Below, in pieces: positions 18,335 through 27,065 of a stretch of DNA of 64,000 bases (positions are counted from its first letter, which is position 1; each line of letters starts with the position of its first letter). The DNA lies in assembly GCF_005145025.1 (NCBI RefSeq), contig NZ_CP039695.1, positions 62,001 through 126,000 of the forward strand, in the 5' to 3' direction. Made by a program: the position numbers and the translations under genes. This DNA comes from Novosphingobium sp. EMRT-2. Its GTDB lineage: Bacteria; Pseudomonadota; Alphaproteobacteria; Sphingomonadales; Sphingomonadaceae. The notes under the pieces are model-generated. The model did not search any database. It was not told the DNA's origin and saw nothing but the letters and a program-made list of their open reading frames with translations.

Positions 18335-18793
18335 ATGAGACTGCGACAGGCTTGCGCGATACTGGCCGCCGCGCCGCTGAGTGTTGCCATGTCTTCCGCT
18401 CATGCACAGCACGCGGAGGGGGCTTTGCCGCTTAAATCAAGCGAGATCGAGAAGGCTCTCGTGGGCAAGTGGATCCGCTACAACCCGCCGGGTTGGGCGG
18501 ACTCGGACATTCACGAAGAATTCCATCCAGACGGGAAGTGGCGTGGATCTCTATCCGGGCTGGGGCCGATCTATTTCACGGGAAGATGGTCGATTGAAGA
18601 CGATCGGGTTTGCGTGGTGGCTGACAAAGGAACTTTTGCGGAGAGCTGGCACGCAGGATTATACTGCCGCCAGGTGTTGCAAAATCGAGAAACCGAAGAC
18701 CTGTTGATCGGTTATCTTCCCGACCGGCCTGATTCACCCAGAAAGATGGGATTGCAGGTTGTTGAGGTTCGTGCCCTCCCTACCCCGAAGTGA
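18335..18793 (+). CDS. small secreted protein of unknown function
   Basis: A 152-aa protein with a clear signal peptide (1-24, ending SSAHAQ). The mature part has a lipocalin-like flavour: VGKWIRYNPPGW, EFHPDGKWRGSL, FTGRWSIEDDRVCVV and a paired-Cys pattern, suggesting a small beta-barrel with alternating strands. No family can be named with confidence. GGAGAG precedes ATG 18335. It lies alone between two unrelated genes. Confidence 0.65.
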   Translation: MRLRQACAILAAAPLSVAMSSAHAQHAEGALPLKSSEIEKALVGKWIRYNPPGWADSDIHEEFHPDGKWRGSLSGLGPIYFTGRWSIEDDRVCVVADKGTFAESWHAGLYCRQVLQNRETEDLLIGYLPDRPDSPRKMGLQVVEVRALPTPK

Positions 18794-19013
18794 CTTACGC
18801 CCACGAAAATTTCGCGCTCCAACATTTCCCTTTCCTACCCCCGTCCGCCGTGGCAACCCTGCCCGCATGATTTCAGCCGGAACCACTTTTCGGTCTGCGC
18901 GCGCCCGCGCCGGTGCGCCCGCAATGTCGGCTGGAGGACGGTTGACGATGTTTCTCGGGACCGTGTCAACTTCGTCAACTTCGCTGCCCATCCCAACAAG
19001 GACACCCCTGCTC

Positions 19014-21059
19014 ATGCGCCGTATTCTTCTCGCTTCCGCGGCCCTTGCCGCGCCGTTCCTGCTCGCCGCGCCGGCCCACGCCGATGAAGGCATGTGGACG
19101 TTCGATGCCTTTCCGGCCGCGACGATGAAGAAGGATTATGGCTGGGCGCCCGATCAGAAGTGGCTGGACCGCGTGCGCGCCTCCGCCGTGCGGTTGACCG
19201 GTGGCTGTTCGGCCAGCTTCGTTTCGCCCGATGGCCTGATCCTCACCAACCATCATTGCGTGGTCGAATGCGCGCAGAACCTTTCGACGCAGCAGGCTGA
19301 TCTCGTCGCCAACGGCTTCATCGCCGCCCGGCGCGAGGAGGAGCGCAAGTGCCCCGGCCAGCAGGCCGAGGTCGTCACCGCGATCACCGACGTGACGGCC
19401 GACGTGAAGGGTGCGATCGGCGCGCTGGTGGGCGAGGCGCTGGTCAAGGCGCGCGACGCCAAGATCGCCGAGATCGAGAAGGCCGGATGCAAGGATACCG
19501 CGACCACGCGCTGCCAGGTCGTCACGCTGTTCGGCGGCGGGCAGTACAAGCTCTACACCTACCGCAAGTATTCCGACGTGCGCCTGGTCTGGGCGCCCGA
19601 GTTCCAGGCCGCGTTCTTCGGGGGCGATCCGGACAACTTCAACTATCCGCGCTATGCGCTCGATGCCTCGTTCCTGCGCGCTTACGAGAACGGCAAGCCG
19701 GTGAAAGTGGCGGCGTTCCTCAAGTGGAGTCCGCGCGCGCCGCAGCCCGGCGAGGCGACGTTCGTGGTCGGCAACCCCGGCTCCACGCAGCGCCTGTTCA
19801 CTTCCGACCAGCTCGCCTTCCAGCGCGCGGTTTCGCTGCCGCTGAACAACCGCGTGCTGTCCGAACTGCGCGGACGCCTGCTTTCGGCGATGGAGCAGAA
19901 CGCCGAACGCAAGCGCGAGGGCGGCGATACCCTGTTCGGCATCGAGAACAGCCTCAAGGTCTATATCGGGCGCGAGCAGGCGCTGAACGATCCGGCTTTC
20001 GTCAAGGTGCTGGCCGATAACGAGGCGGCGCTCAAGGCGAAGGCCGCTGGCAATGCCGCGATCGGCAATCCGTGGGGCGATGTCGCCAAGGCCGTCAGCG
20101 CCTATCGCGATCTCTACGTGCCCTATCGCTTCATCCACCCGATGAGCGACCTTTACGATTACGCGCAGTCGCTGGTCCGCGCGGCGGACGAACGCGCCAA
20201 GCCCAATGCCGAGCGGCTGCCCGGCTTCACCGATTCGCAGCTGCCGCTGCTCGAAAAGGAAGTGCTGGACGAACGGCCGATCTATCCGTGGCTGGAACAG
20301 TTGAAGCTGGAATGGAGCCTTTCGAAGGCGCGCGAGGCGCTGGGTGCGGACGATGCGCAGACCAGGCTGATGCTGGGCCGGGAATCGCCCGAAGGGCTGG
20401 CGGCGCGGCTGGTGGGCGGCACCACGCTGGCCGATCCGGCGGTTCGCAAGGCGCTGTGGCAGGGCGGCAAGGCAGCGATCGATGCCTCGACCGATCCGCT
20501 GATCGTCTATGCCCGCCAGCTCGACGCGCGCGATCGGGAGCTCCAGAAGCAGGTCGACGAACGCTATCAGGGGCCGCTGGCCGCCGCCGGGGCGAAGCTC
20601 GCTGATGCACGGTTCGCCGCCTATGGCGACAGCGTCTATCCCGATGCCACGTTCACGCTGCGCATCAGCTACGGCAAAGTCGCGGGCTGGAAGGAGCGCG
20701 GGCAGGACGTGGCGCCGGTAACCACCATGGGCGGCGCGTTCGCGCGCGCCACGGGGGCCGATCCGTTCGTGCTGGCCAAGGCGTTCGTTGCCAACGAAGC
20801 GAAGATCGACAAGTCCACGCCCTATGACTTCGTGACGACCAACGACATCATCGGCGGAAACTCCGGTTCGCCCGTGGTGGACAAGGACGGGGCGGTGATC
20901 GGCGCCGCGTTCGATGGCAACATCCATTCGCTGGGCGGCAACTATGGCTACCAGCCCGAAGTGAACCGCACCGTGGTGGTGAGCACGGCGGCGGTGCAGC
21001 AGGCGCTGGAAAAGATTTACCCCGCTCCGGCGCTGGTCAGGGAACTTTCCGGCAAGTGA
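19014..21059 (+). CDS. S46 family dipeptidyl-peptidase (DPP7-like)
   Basis: A 681-aa exported serine exopeptidase that releases dipeptides from peptide N-termini. Signal peptide 1-24 (ending PAHAD). The trypsin-like core shows catalytic His in TNHHC (80-81) and Ser617 in GGNSGSP. Eighteen residues after the Ser, at 635, is Gly (FDGN). In the Asp/Glu-specific Porphyromonas DPP11 this position is Arg, and in DPP7 it is Gly, so a preference for hydrophobic residues at P1 is inferred. An upstream in-frame extension lacks a signal peptide at its start and was not used. Confidence 0.93.
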   Translation: MRRILLASAALAAPFLLAAPAHADEGMWTFDAFPAATMKKDYGWAPDQKWLDRVRASAVRLTGGCSASFVSPDGLILTNHHCVVECAQNLSTQQADLVANGFIAARREEERKCPGQQAEVVTAITDVTADVKGAIGALVGEALVKARDAKIAEIEKAGCKDTATTRCQVVTLFGGGQYKLYTYRKYSDVRLVWAPEFQAAFFGGDPDNFNYPRYALDASFLRAYENGKPVKVAAFLKWSPRAPQPGEATFVVGNPGSTQRLFTSDQLAFQRAVSLPLNNRVLSELRGRLLSAMEQNAERKREGGDTLFGIENSLKVYIGREQALNDPAFVKVLADNEAALKAKAAGNAAIGNPWGDVAKAVSAYRDLYVPYRFIHPMSDLYDYAQSLVRAADERAKPNAERLPGFTDSQLPLLEKEVLDERPIYPWLEQLKLEWSLSKAREALGADDAQTRLMLGRESPEGLAARLVGGTTLADPAVRKALWQGGKAAIDASTDPLIVYARQLDARDRELQKQVDERYQGPLAAAGAKLADARFAAYGDSVYPDATFTLRISYGKVAGWKERGQDVAPVTTMGGAFARATGADPFVLAKAFVANEAKIDKSTPYDFVTTNDIIGGNSGSPVVDKDGAVIGAAFDGNIHSLGGNYGYQPEVNRTVVVSTAAVQQALEKIYPAPALVRELSGK

Positions 21060-22336
21060 AGCGCTGACGGTTCACAGGGATCGGGGGCGGAGGTGCTGTC
21101 GCGTGCGGCACGCATCTCCGCTTCGGCCCTGCCGATATAATCGCGCGTCAACGGCACGGCATCGCGGTTGCGCATGATCTGGAACTGGAAGTTGACCAGC
21201 CCGCCGTATTCGAAGGCGGTCGCCGCGCCTGCCAGATAGAACATCCACATGCGGTAGAACCGCTCGTCGTAGAGTTCGACGATGCGCGCGCGGTTGGCGG
21301 CGCAGCGCTTGTACCATTCGCGGATGGTCAGGCCATAGTGCCGGCGCAGGATCTCGATATCGCCCAGCATCAGCTTGTGCGGCTCGATCGCCGCCAGCGT
21401 CTCGCTCATCGCCGGGATATAGCCGCCGGGGAAGATGTATTTCCGGGTGAAGGCATCGGTGCCGCCCGGCGGATCGGACCGGCCGATGGTGTGGAGCAGC
21501 ATCACCCCGTCGTCCGCCAGAAGATCGTGGCACTTGCGGAAGAAGGCGGGGAAGTTGGCGACGCCGACATGCTCGAACATGCCGACCGAGACGATCCGGT
21601 CGAACCGCCCGGTGACGTCGCGATAGTCGGTGAGGCCGAAGGTCACCTTGTCCGCCACGCCCTCGCGATCGGCCCAGACCTTGGCATAGGCGATCTGTTC
21701 CTTGCTTAGCGTGACGCCGTGGACTTCGACGCCGGCCACCCGGTGCAGATGCAGCGCCAGGCCGCCCCAGCCGCAGCCGATGTCGAGCACGCGCATCCCC
21801 GGCTTCAGCGCGAGCTTGGCGGCGATGTGGTCCATCTTGGCGATCTGTGCCTGCTCCAACGTGGTGACGCCGTCCGCCCAGTAGGCGCAGGAATACTGCC
21901 GGCTGGCATCGAGGAACAGGTCATAGAGCGGATCGCCCAGGTCATAGTGATGCGCCACGTTGCGGCGCGAGGCGGTGCGCTGGTTGATCTGGTCGATCCG
22001 GCTGACGATCCGTTCGACGATCCGGCCGCCCAGTCCCTTGGCCTCGAAATCACCCGAGCGCTCCCACGGGTTGTTGCGCCGCGCGAACGTGATGAAGTCC
22101 AGGATATCGCCGCCCTCGATTTCGACGCGTCCGTCCATGAAGGTTTCGGCAAGGCCCAGCGTGGGGTGGCGCGCGATATAGCCCGGCACGCCGGCGTCGA
22201 GCAGGCGCAGGCCCAGATCGGGCCAGCCCGGTTCCGCCGTGCCATAGGTGCGCACCTTGCCGGAATGTTCGGTGAGGGTGAGCGTACCCCGGCGGATGAT
22301 CCGCCTGAGCACGCGGTCCAGCAGCAGCATCGACAT
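21017..22336 (-). CDS. cyclopropane-fatty-acyl-phospholipid synthase family methyltransferase (copy 2)
   Basis: A paralogue of copy 1 with the same order of motifs: [38 protein letters not shown] and a shared C-terminal FYLAGAATAFEYGG. The start at 22336 (MSMLLLDRVLRRI) matches copy 1; the 5-codon longer start at 22351 is possible. Length is 439 aa. The last 43 bp overlap the end of the convergent S46 gene. Two such enzymes may act at different double bonds or under different conditions. Confidence 0.87.
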   Translation of the reverse strand: MSMLLLDRVLRRIIRRGTLTLTEHSGKVRTYGTAEPGWPDLGLRLLDAGVPGYIARHPTLGLAETFMDGRVEIEGGDILDFITFARRNNPWERSGDFEAKGLGGRIVERIVSRIDQINQRTASRRNVAHHYDLGDPLYDLFLDASRQYSCAYWADGVTTLEQAQIAKMDHIAAKLALKPGMRVLDIGCGWGGLALHLHRVAGVEVHGVTLSKEQIAYAKVWADREGVADKVTFGLTDYRDVTGRFDRIVSVGMFEHVGVANFPAFFRKCHDLLADDGVMLLHTIGRSDPPGGTDAFTRKYIFPGGYIPAMSETLAAIEPHKLMLGDIEILRRHYGLTIREWYKRCAANRARIVELYDERFYRMWMFYLAGAATAFEYGGLVNFQFQIMRNRDAVPLTRDYIGRAEAEMRAARDSTSAPDPCEPSALHLPESSLTSAGAG

Positions 22337-22457
22337 CGCGGGCGACCTCATTTTGGTGTTCGAGGACGCAGCCTAACGATGGTTAGCCAGATTGGGGACA
22401 GGAATTTGCGCCGCAAACCGGATAGATAGACCGGATCGGCTGAACCGGCCTGTTCCT

Positions 22458-23705
22458 TCAGCCGAGCGCGGCCTGCTTTTCGTCCGCCAGCCGGTCGAGT
22501 TCCGCGCGGCTCATCTTATGCGCGGCGGTCTTGAGCTGGCCGCAGGCGGCGTCGATGTCGCGGCCGCGCGGGGTGCGCACGGGCGCGCTGATGCCGGCCT
22601 CGAACACGATTTCGGCAAAGCGCTTGATCCGCTCTGGCGTCGAGCATTCATAGGGCGCGCCGGGCCAGGGGTTGAAGGGGATCAGGTTGACCTTCGCGGG
22701 CAGCTTGTATTGCCGGATCAGGCGGACGAGCTCGCGGGCGTCGTCGTCGCTGTCGTTCTTGTCCTTCAGCATCACGTATTCGAACGTGATGCGCCGGGCG
22801 TTGGAGGCGCCGGGGTAGTCGGAGCAGGCCTGCAGCAGCTGGTCCAGACCGAACTTGCGGTTGATCGGCACGATCTCGTCGCGCACGTCCTTGGTCACGG
22901 CATGGAGCGAAACGGCAAGGTTGACGCCGATTTCCTCGCCGCACCGTTCCATCATCGGCACCACGCCGCTGGTGGAGAGGGTGATGCGCCGCTTCGACAG
23001 GGCGAGGCCGTCGCCGTCCATCACCAGCTTCAGCGCATCGCGCACGTTGTCGAAGTTGTAGAGCGGTTCGCCCATGCCCATCATCACGATGTTGGTTAGC
23101 AGGCGCCCGTCGGAGGTATAAGTCCGCTCGTCCTCGTCTTCTTCGAGGCCCGCCATCGATCCCTTGGGCCATTCGCCCAGCGCATCGCGCGCCAGCATGA
23201 CCTGGCCGACGATCTCGCCCGGCGTAAGGTTGCGGACCAGGCGCATTGTGCCGGTGTGGCAGAAGCGGCAGTTGAGCGTGCAGCCCACCTGGCTGGAGAC
23301 GCACAGCGTGCCCCGGTCGGCATCCGGGATGAACACCATCTCGAAATCATGGCCGTCCGCCGTCTGCAGCAGCCACTTGCGCGTGCCGTCGCTGGAAACC
23401 TGCGCGGCGACGATCTCGGGCCGGCCGATGACGAAGCGTTCCGCCAGCCACGGGCGCATGGTCTTGGCGATGTCGGTCATCGCGTCGAAATCAGTGACGC
23501 CGCGATGGTACAGCCAGTGGAACACCTGCTTGGCGCGCAGCTTGGCCGCCTTGGCGTCCAGCCCGGCTTCGGCGAACAGTTCGGCGATGCGCGGGCGGGG
23601 AAGGCCGATCAGATCGACGCGCCCGTCAGCGCGCGGCGTGACCTCGCGGGGGACGGGAACCGGATCGACGTGTCCCGGGATCGGCATGATCGGAATGGCT
23701 GTCAT
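22458..23705 (-). CDS. rlmN: 23S rRNA (adenine-2503-C2)/tRNA methyltransferase
   Basis: A 415-aa radical-SAM enzyme that methylates C2 of A2503 in 23S rRNA and A37 in some tRNAs. The 4Fe-4S motif is [25 protein letters not shown] is the family's SAM-binding signature and [13 protein letters not shown] follows. It has a somewhat long N-terminus. Codes directly downstream of a 2OG oxygenase on the same strand with a 54-bp gap. Confidence 0.96.
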   Translation of the reverse strand: MTAIPIMPIPGHVDPVPVPREVTPRADGRVDLIGLPRPRIAELFAEAGLDAKAAKLRAKQVFHWLYHRGVTDFDAMTDIAKTMRPWLAERFVIGRPEIVAAQVSSDGTRKWLLQTADGHDFEMVFIPDADRGTLCVSSQVGCTLNCRFCHTGTMRLVRNLTPGEIVGQVMLARDALGEWPKGSMAGLEEDEDERTYTSDGRLLTNIVMMGMGEPLYNFDNVRDALKLVMDGDGLALSKRRITLSTSGVVPMMERCGEEIGVNLAVSLHAVTKDVRDEIVPINRKFGLDQLLQACSDYPGASNARRITFEYVMLKDKNDSDDDARELVRLIRQYKLPAKVNLIPFNPWPGAPYECSTPERIKRFAEIVFEAGISAPVRTPRGRDIDAACGQLKTAAHKMSRAELDRLADEKQAALG

Positions 23706-23759
23706 GGCGAGCCATATACGGATTTTCCGCGAAATCGCCAGTCCCGAGCGGCCGGGGTG

Positions 23760-24476
23760 TCAGCGGCGCAGCCAGCCGGTGATCGAAAGGCGCGGCCCGC
23801 CGGCGAAAGGGGCGACGTGCGAGACGCTGTGGACTTGCGGCACTTTCAACAGATGCAGCGCATTGAACCGCGGTTTCAGCGCGTGGGTCACGTCGCCCTC
23901 GCCATCGTGGAACTGGAGCAGGCCGCCCCATTCGGTGCGCCATTCCGGGGTGAGGTTGAGGACATAGGCGGCCACGCGGTTCTTGCCGTCGACATCGTCG
24001 TCATGCGCCGTGAGGAAGTGCCCCGGCAGGTAGCGCGTCGCCTGTCCATCGACCATGGCAATCTCGGGAACGCCCGTCAGCCGGCTGAATACATCGAGCC
24101 ATTCCGGCGTGTTGAACGCTGATACCAGATCGTCGATCGGCAAGCCGCGCGCCGTCCGCTCCGCCGGATCTTCCGAAACGCGGACGCTGTCGAACAGGAA
24201 CTGGAAGCCGTGGCGGGCCTGGTCGTGTATGATCTTCGTCATCTGCTCGGCCTGGTGGGCGGACAGAGCTTGCAGTTCCCCGATATCGAGATCCCAGGTC
24301 TTCGCCTCCTGGTTCATCACGCGCATCCATGGCGCCGTATCGGTAAGAAAGGCGCAGAGACGGGTTGCGGCATCGGCATCGAGCACCGGTTCGATTCGGG
24401 CGTGCCCCTCGATGGCTAGGGCGTTCGCGGCCGCTTCCATGGCCTGGGGAGCGATAGCGGGGGCAAACAGGGTCAT
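23760..24476 (-). CDS. 2OG-Fe(II) oxygenase, prolyl-hydroxylase-like
   Basis: A 238-aa oxygenase of the prolyl 4-hydroxylase/Tpa1-Ofd1 type. The Fe(II) ligands appear as H-x-D in FLTAHDDD and distal His in VHSVSHV, followed by the 2-oxoglutarate-binding Arg in RLSITGW. Eukaryotic relatives hydroxylate ribosomal protein S12/uS12, and the neighbour rlmN also modifies the ribosome, so a translation-related target is an attractive but untested idea. Confidence 0.83.
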   Translation of the reverse strand: MTLFAPAIAPQAMEAAANALAIEGHARIEPVLDADAATRLCAFLTDTAPWMRVMNQEAKTWDLDIGELQALSAHQAEQMTKIIHDQARHGFQFLFDSVRVSEDPAERTARGLPIDDLVSAFNTPEWLDVFSRLTGVPEIAMVDGQATRYLPGHFLTAHDDDVDGKNRVAAYVLNLTPEWRTEWGGLLQFHDGEGDVTHALKPRFNALHLLKVPQVHSVSHVAPFAGGPRLSITGWLRR

Positions 24477-24563
24477 GCGCGATCATCCGGACGGCAATGG
24501 CTGATGGCCCTTACCGCGCAGGGTAATGCAACGCTACCCGTTCGCGTGCGCACGAACATTGCG

Positions 24564-24591
24564 GCGACGGGCGGGTTCCCCCGCCCGTCGC
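24564..24591. other. Strong hairpin between divergent genes
   Basis: A perfect 12-bp stem (GCGACGGGCGGG with its complement) and a TTCC loop lie in the 263-bp divergent region. No T-run follows on either strand. It could insulate the two promoters or bind a regulator. Confidence 0.4.
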
Positions 24592-24680
24592 GCGCACGGG
24601 GGCGTTCATCGCGGCAGGTGTTGTAAAAATATCGCAGCATTTTCGTTGTGTTAGGTTCATGAAACAAGCTGCGCCGTCAT

Positions 24681-24733
24681 CCATTCGAGGAGTCCTGTCG
24701 GGTCGCAAACCGACAGACAACAAGCGAATGGAG
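24681..24733 (+). promoter_or_regulatory. Structured leader of the outer-membrane protein gene
   Basis: Nested pairing: CCATTCG (24681-24687) with CGAATGG (24725-24731), and inside it CTGTCGG (24695-24701) with CCGACAG (24110 apart in scale: 24710-24716). The outer 3' arm overlaps the GGAG that serves ATG 24740. Folding would therefore partly hide the ribosome binding site. Confidence 0.45.
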
Positions 24734-24739
24734 TGAACA

Positions 24740-25414
24740 ATGAAGACTATCTGCGCCATCCTCGCCACCGGCACCGCGCTTGCGCTGGCAGCCCCCGCGT
24801 CCGCGCAGGAGGCTGCCCCTTCGGCCACGTTCAAGGGGCCGCGCGTCGGCGTGACCTTGGGCTACGACAAGAGCCGGTCGGGCAGCAGCGTCGACATCGA
24901 CAATACCCGTAATTTCAAGCAATCGATCGATGGCCTGCTCTATGGTGGCGAGATCGGCTATGACGTGCCGCTGGGCAGCAACCTTGTGGTCGGCGCCGAT
25001 GCGGAACTGACCGACAGCACCGCGAAGTGGACCGCGCAGGGCGCGCGTCCCAACACGTTCAATCTGGGCCGCGTTTCGGCCGGCCGCGATGTCTATGTCG
25101 GCGCGCGGGTCGGTTATGCGATGTCGCCCAAGACGCTGCTCTACGTAAAGGGCGGTTACACCAACGCCCGTTACGGCGTGCTTGGCAGCGACGGCACGAC
25201 CACGCTGGATCAGCGGATCGACCTCGATGGCTACCGCGTGGGCGGCGGTCTGGAATATGCGTTCAGCCCGAAGACCTTCGGTCGGATCGAATACCGCTAT
25301 TCGCACTACGGCAAGGGCGAGTTCGATTTCGGCGGCCAGACGCCGGACAGCAGCCGCTTCAACGTGGACACCGACCGTCATCAGATCGCGGTGACCTACG
25401 GCCTGCGCTTCTGA
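24740..25414 (+). CDS. outer-membrane beta-barrel protein (opacity/OmpA-like porin family)
   Basis: A 224-aa protein with a signal peptide (1-22, ending ASAQE). The mature part is built of alternating beta strands (GVTLGYDKSRS, YGGEIGYDVPLG, YVGARVGYAMSPKT, GGGLEYAFSPKTF, FGRIEYRYSHY) and ends in a terminal Phe (VTYGLRF), the barrel-assembly signature. It resembles the 8-stranded surface antigen/OMP25 type. A strong terminator follows, so it is monocistronic, and its leader is structured. Confidence 0.88.
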   Translation: MKTICAILATGTALALAAPASAQEAAPSATFKGPRVGVTLGYDKSRSGSSVDIDNTRNFKQSIDGLLYGGEIGYDVPLGSNLVVGADAELTDSTAKWTAQGARPNTFNLGRVSAGRDVYVGARVGYAMSPKTLLYVKGGYTNARYGVLGSDGTTTLDQRIDLDGYRVGGGLEYAFSPKTFGRIEYRYSHYGKGEFDFGGQTPDSSRFNVDTDRHQIAVTYGLRF

Positions 25415-25448
25415 CGAAAGCAGGCTGATCCGCTTGCGGGCGGGAAGG

Positions 25449-25480
25449 GCGGGCCGGGGGAAACTCCGGCCCGCTTTTTT
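25449..25480 (+). terminator. Rho-independent terminator of the beta-barrel gene
   Basis: Perfect 9-bp stem GCGGGCCGG/CCGGCCCGC with an 8-nt loop, followed by TTTTTT. Confidence 0.92.
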
Positions 25481-25490
25481 CATGGCTGTC

Positions 25491-25985
25491 CTACCGGCCG
25501 GCGCATCCCAGCGCGGCGGCGTCCATCGCGCTGGCCGCGCCGGCAAGGCGGTAGGTATCGCGAAACAGCCGGCCATCGCGGCCGCGTGCCGATACCGTCA
25601 TTTCGCGCCCCGATCGCAGCGCGGCGACGATGGCCGCATCCATGCGCGGGTCCTGCGCCCAGGCATCGGCCTGCCCTGTCGCCAGTTCGAACGACTGCCC
25701 CGCCAGCGACAGAACCGCGCGGCCGCTTGGCCCGATCCGACGCGAAAGGCGGATGTGGATTTCGTTGCGGGCATTGCGCCGGGGCCAGATGCCGACGGTG
25801 AAGAACGGCTGAAAATCGCGCGGCCGGCCTGTAACCGGCTGCGCCATGGCGATGGCATAGCAGCGCGGCACGGCGGAATCGCGAAATGCGCCCCAGTCGT
25901 TCCAGATGCCCAGGCTGTCGCGCGCGGCGGCGGGCGCGGCTGGCAACAGGCCAATCAGGCAGGCAAGAAGGAGCAGGCGGCGCAA
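25491..25985 (-). CDS. secreted protein, IalB-like
   Basis: A 164-aa exported protein: signal peptide 1-21 (ending PAAARD), then WNDWGAFRDSAVPRCYAIAM and a late LAGAASAMDAAALGC, the layout of invasion-associated-locus-B-like proteins with two conserved cysteines. That assignment is tentative. The only start that gives the signal peptide is TTG 25985, with GGGGAA upstream. It is 4 bp from the stop of the 67-aa gene, so it is the last member of a tight operon. Confidence 0.65.
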   Translation of the reverse strand: MRRLLLLACLIGLLPAAPAAARDSLGIWNDWGAFRDSAVPRCYAIAMAQPVTGRPRDFQPFFTVGIWPRRNARNEIHIRLSRRIGPSGRAVLSLAGQSFELATGQADAWAQDPRMDAAIVAALRSGREMTVSARGRDGRLFRDTYRLAGAASAMDAAALGCAGR

Positions 25986-25989
25986 GGGC

Positions 25990-26193
25990 TTATTCCCCGA
26001 TCAGGTCGAGATAGGCGATCACGTCGTTGTCGGTCGCCAGGAACAGGCCGTCCTGCACCGCTTCGGACTGCGCGGCGGCGATGTCTAGCGCCTTGGTCAG
26101 CGGGCCGTAGAACAGCGTTTCCGCCGCGCCGCCTTCGGGGCCGCCATCGAGATGGTAAAGCCGCACCGTCGCGTCGCCATGGGTGGTGCGCAT
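25990..26193 (-). CDS. conserved small protein of unknown function (67 aa)
   Basis: An acidic 67-aa cytoplasmic protein ending LATDNDVIAYLDLIGE, with no signal peptide or membrane segment. I do not recognise a named family. Its ATG shares one base with the stop of the DUF4169 gene, and the secreted-protein gene follows after 4 bp. The coupling on both sides is the main sign that it is a real gene. Confidence 0.7.
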   Translation of the reverse strand: MRTTHGDATVRLYHLDGGPEGGAAETLFYGPLTKALDIAAAQSEAVQDGLFLATDNDVIAYLDLIGE

Positions 26194-26384
26194 CAGTCCG
26201 TCTCGCGCTCGGTGTCGCGTAGCGCTCCATCGAGCAGGCGTTCCGCGCGCGCCGCCTCCAGCGCATCGCGCTGCTTTTCCGTCTTGGTCCGGCCGAACTT
26301 CGCGCGGTTGGACGCCGCCTGCCCCTGCGCCGCATCGCGGGCCTTGGCCTTGCGGGCAAGGCGCAGGTTAACGACATCGCCCAT
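26193..26384 (-). CDS. DUF4169 family protein (63 aa)
   Basis: A short basic protein: MGDVVNLRLARKAKARDAA and FGRTKTEKQRDALEAARAERLLDG are the DUF4169 pattern (VNLR-RKAK, NR-FGRTK-EK). It is highly charged and probably helical; function unknown, largely alphaproteobacterial. Start and stop each overlap a neighbour by one base, placing it between a histidine phosphatase and the 67-aa gene. Confidence 0.85.
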   Translation of the reverse strand: MGDVVNLRLARKAKARDAAQGQAASNRAKFGRTKTEKQRDALEAARAERLLDGALRDTERETD

Positions 26385-27025
26385 CAGGCGTGCTCGATTC
26401 CGCGTTCGGCGCCGAACAGTACCCGTTCCCGGCCGCCTTCGATCAGCGCCACCGAGCCCTGCACCAGCGACGGCGCGATCGGCACGCCATGATCGGGGTG
26501 GACCGGATAGCCGGCCATCATCCCGCGCAGCACGCGGCTGGAGATGCCGTGCATCACCACGATGTGATCGCGCCCGTCGGTGAGCCCTTCGTACTCGATC
26601 GCGTCCAGCCAGCATTCCAGTCGGCTGGCGATGGCCGGATAGTCCTCGCCATCGGGGGCGGGGCGCAGCAGGTGATCGGCCAGGATCACCGGCCCTTCCT
26701 CCGCTTCCACATCGGCGTAGCGGCGTTCGCACCACGATCCCATGTCGATTTCCTTGAGCGCGTTCGACCGGCGCGCCTCGAACCAGTCGAGTTCCAGCGC
26801 CTCGGCGATGATCGCCGCGGTCTGCAGCGCGCGCCCGGTTTCCGAGATGTGCAGCACCACCGGCGGCCGCGCACCCAGTTCCTCGCGCAGCGCCTTGCCC
26901 ATGGCCAGCGCCTGTTCGAATCCCTGCCGCGTCAACGGGGTATGAATGTGGTTGGACTGGAGCCGGGCGGAGGCGTTGTACACCGTTTCGCCGTGGCGCA
27001 TGATGAAGAAGCGGCCGGATTTCAT
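26384..27025 (-). CDS. histidine phosphatase family protein
   Basis: A 213-aa phosphoglycerate-mutase-like phosphatase. The phospho-histidine motif FIMRHGETVYNA is at 7-18, ISETGRALQTA gives a second active-site Arg, and the C-terminal catalytic His is in VVMHGISSR. Substrate unknown; the family ranges from sugar phosphates to protein phosphohistidine. First gene of an operon with three small proteins. Confidence 0.88.
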   Translation of the reverse strand: MKSGRFFIMRHGETVYNASARLQSNHIHTPLTRQGFEQALAMGKALREELGARPPVVLHISETGRALQTAAIIAEALELDWFEARRSNALKEIDMGSWCERRYADVEAEEGPVILADHLLRPAPDGEDYPAIASRLECWLDAIEYEGLTDGRDHIVVMHGISSRVLRGMMAGYPVHPDHGVPIAPSLVQGSVALIEGGRERVLFGAERGIEHA

Positions 27026-27065
27026 GCGCCGCTGGTATCAGCAAAGCGCGGCACATTCCAAGGGG

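Noticed and set aside
18975..20927. A 650-codon antisense frame opposite the S46 peptidase
   Set aside because: Same reasoning; the sense strand carries the catalytic residues and signal peptide.
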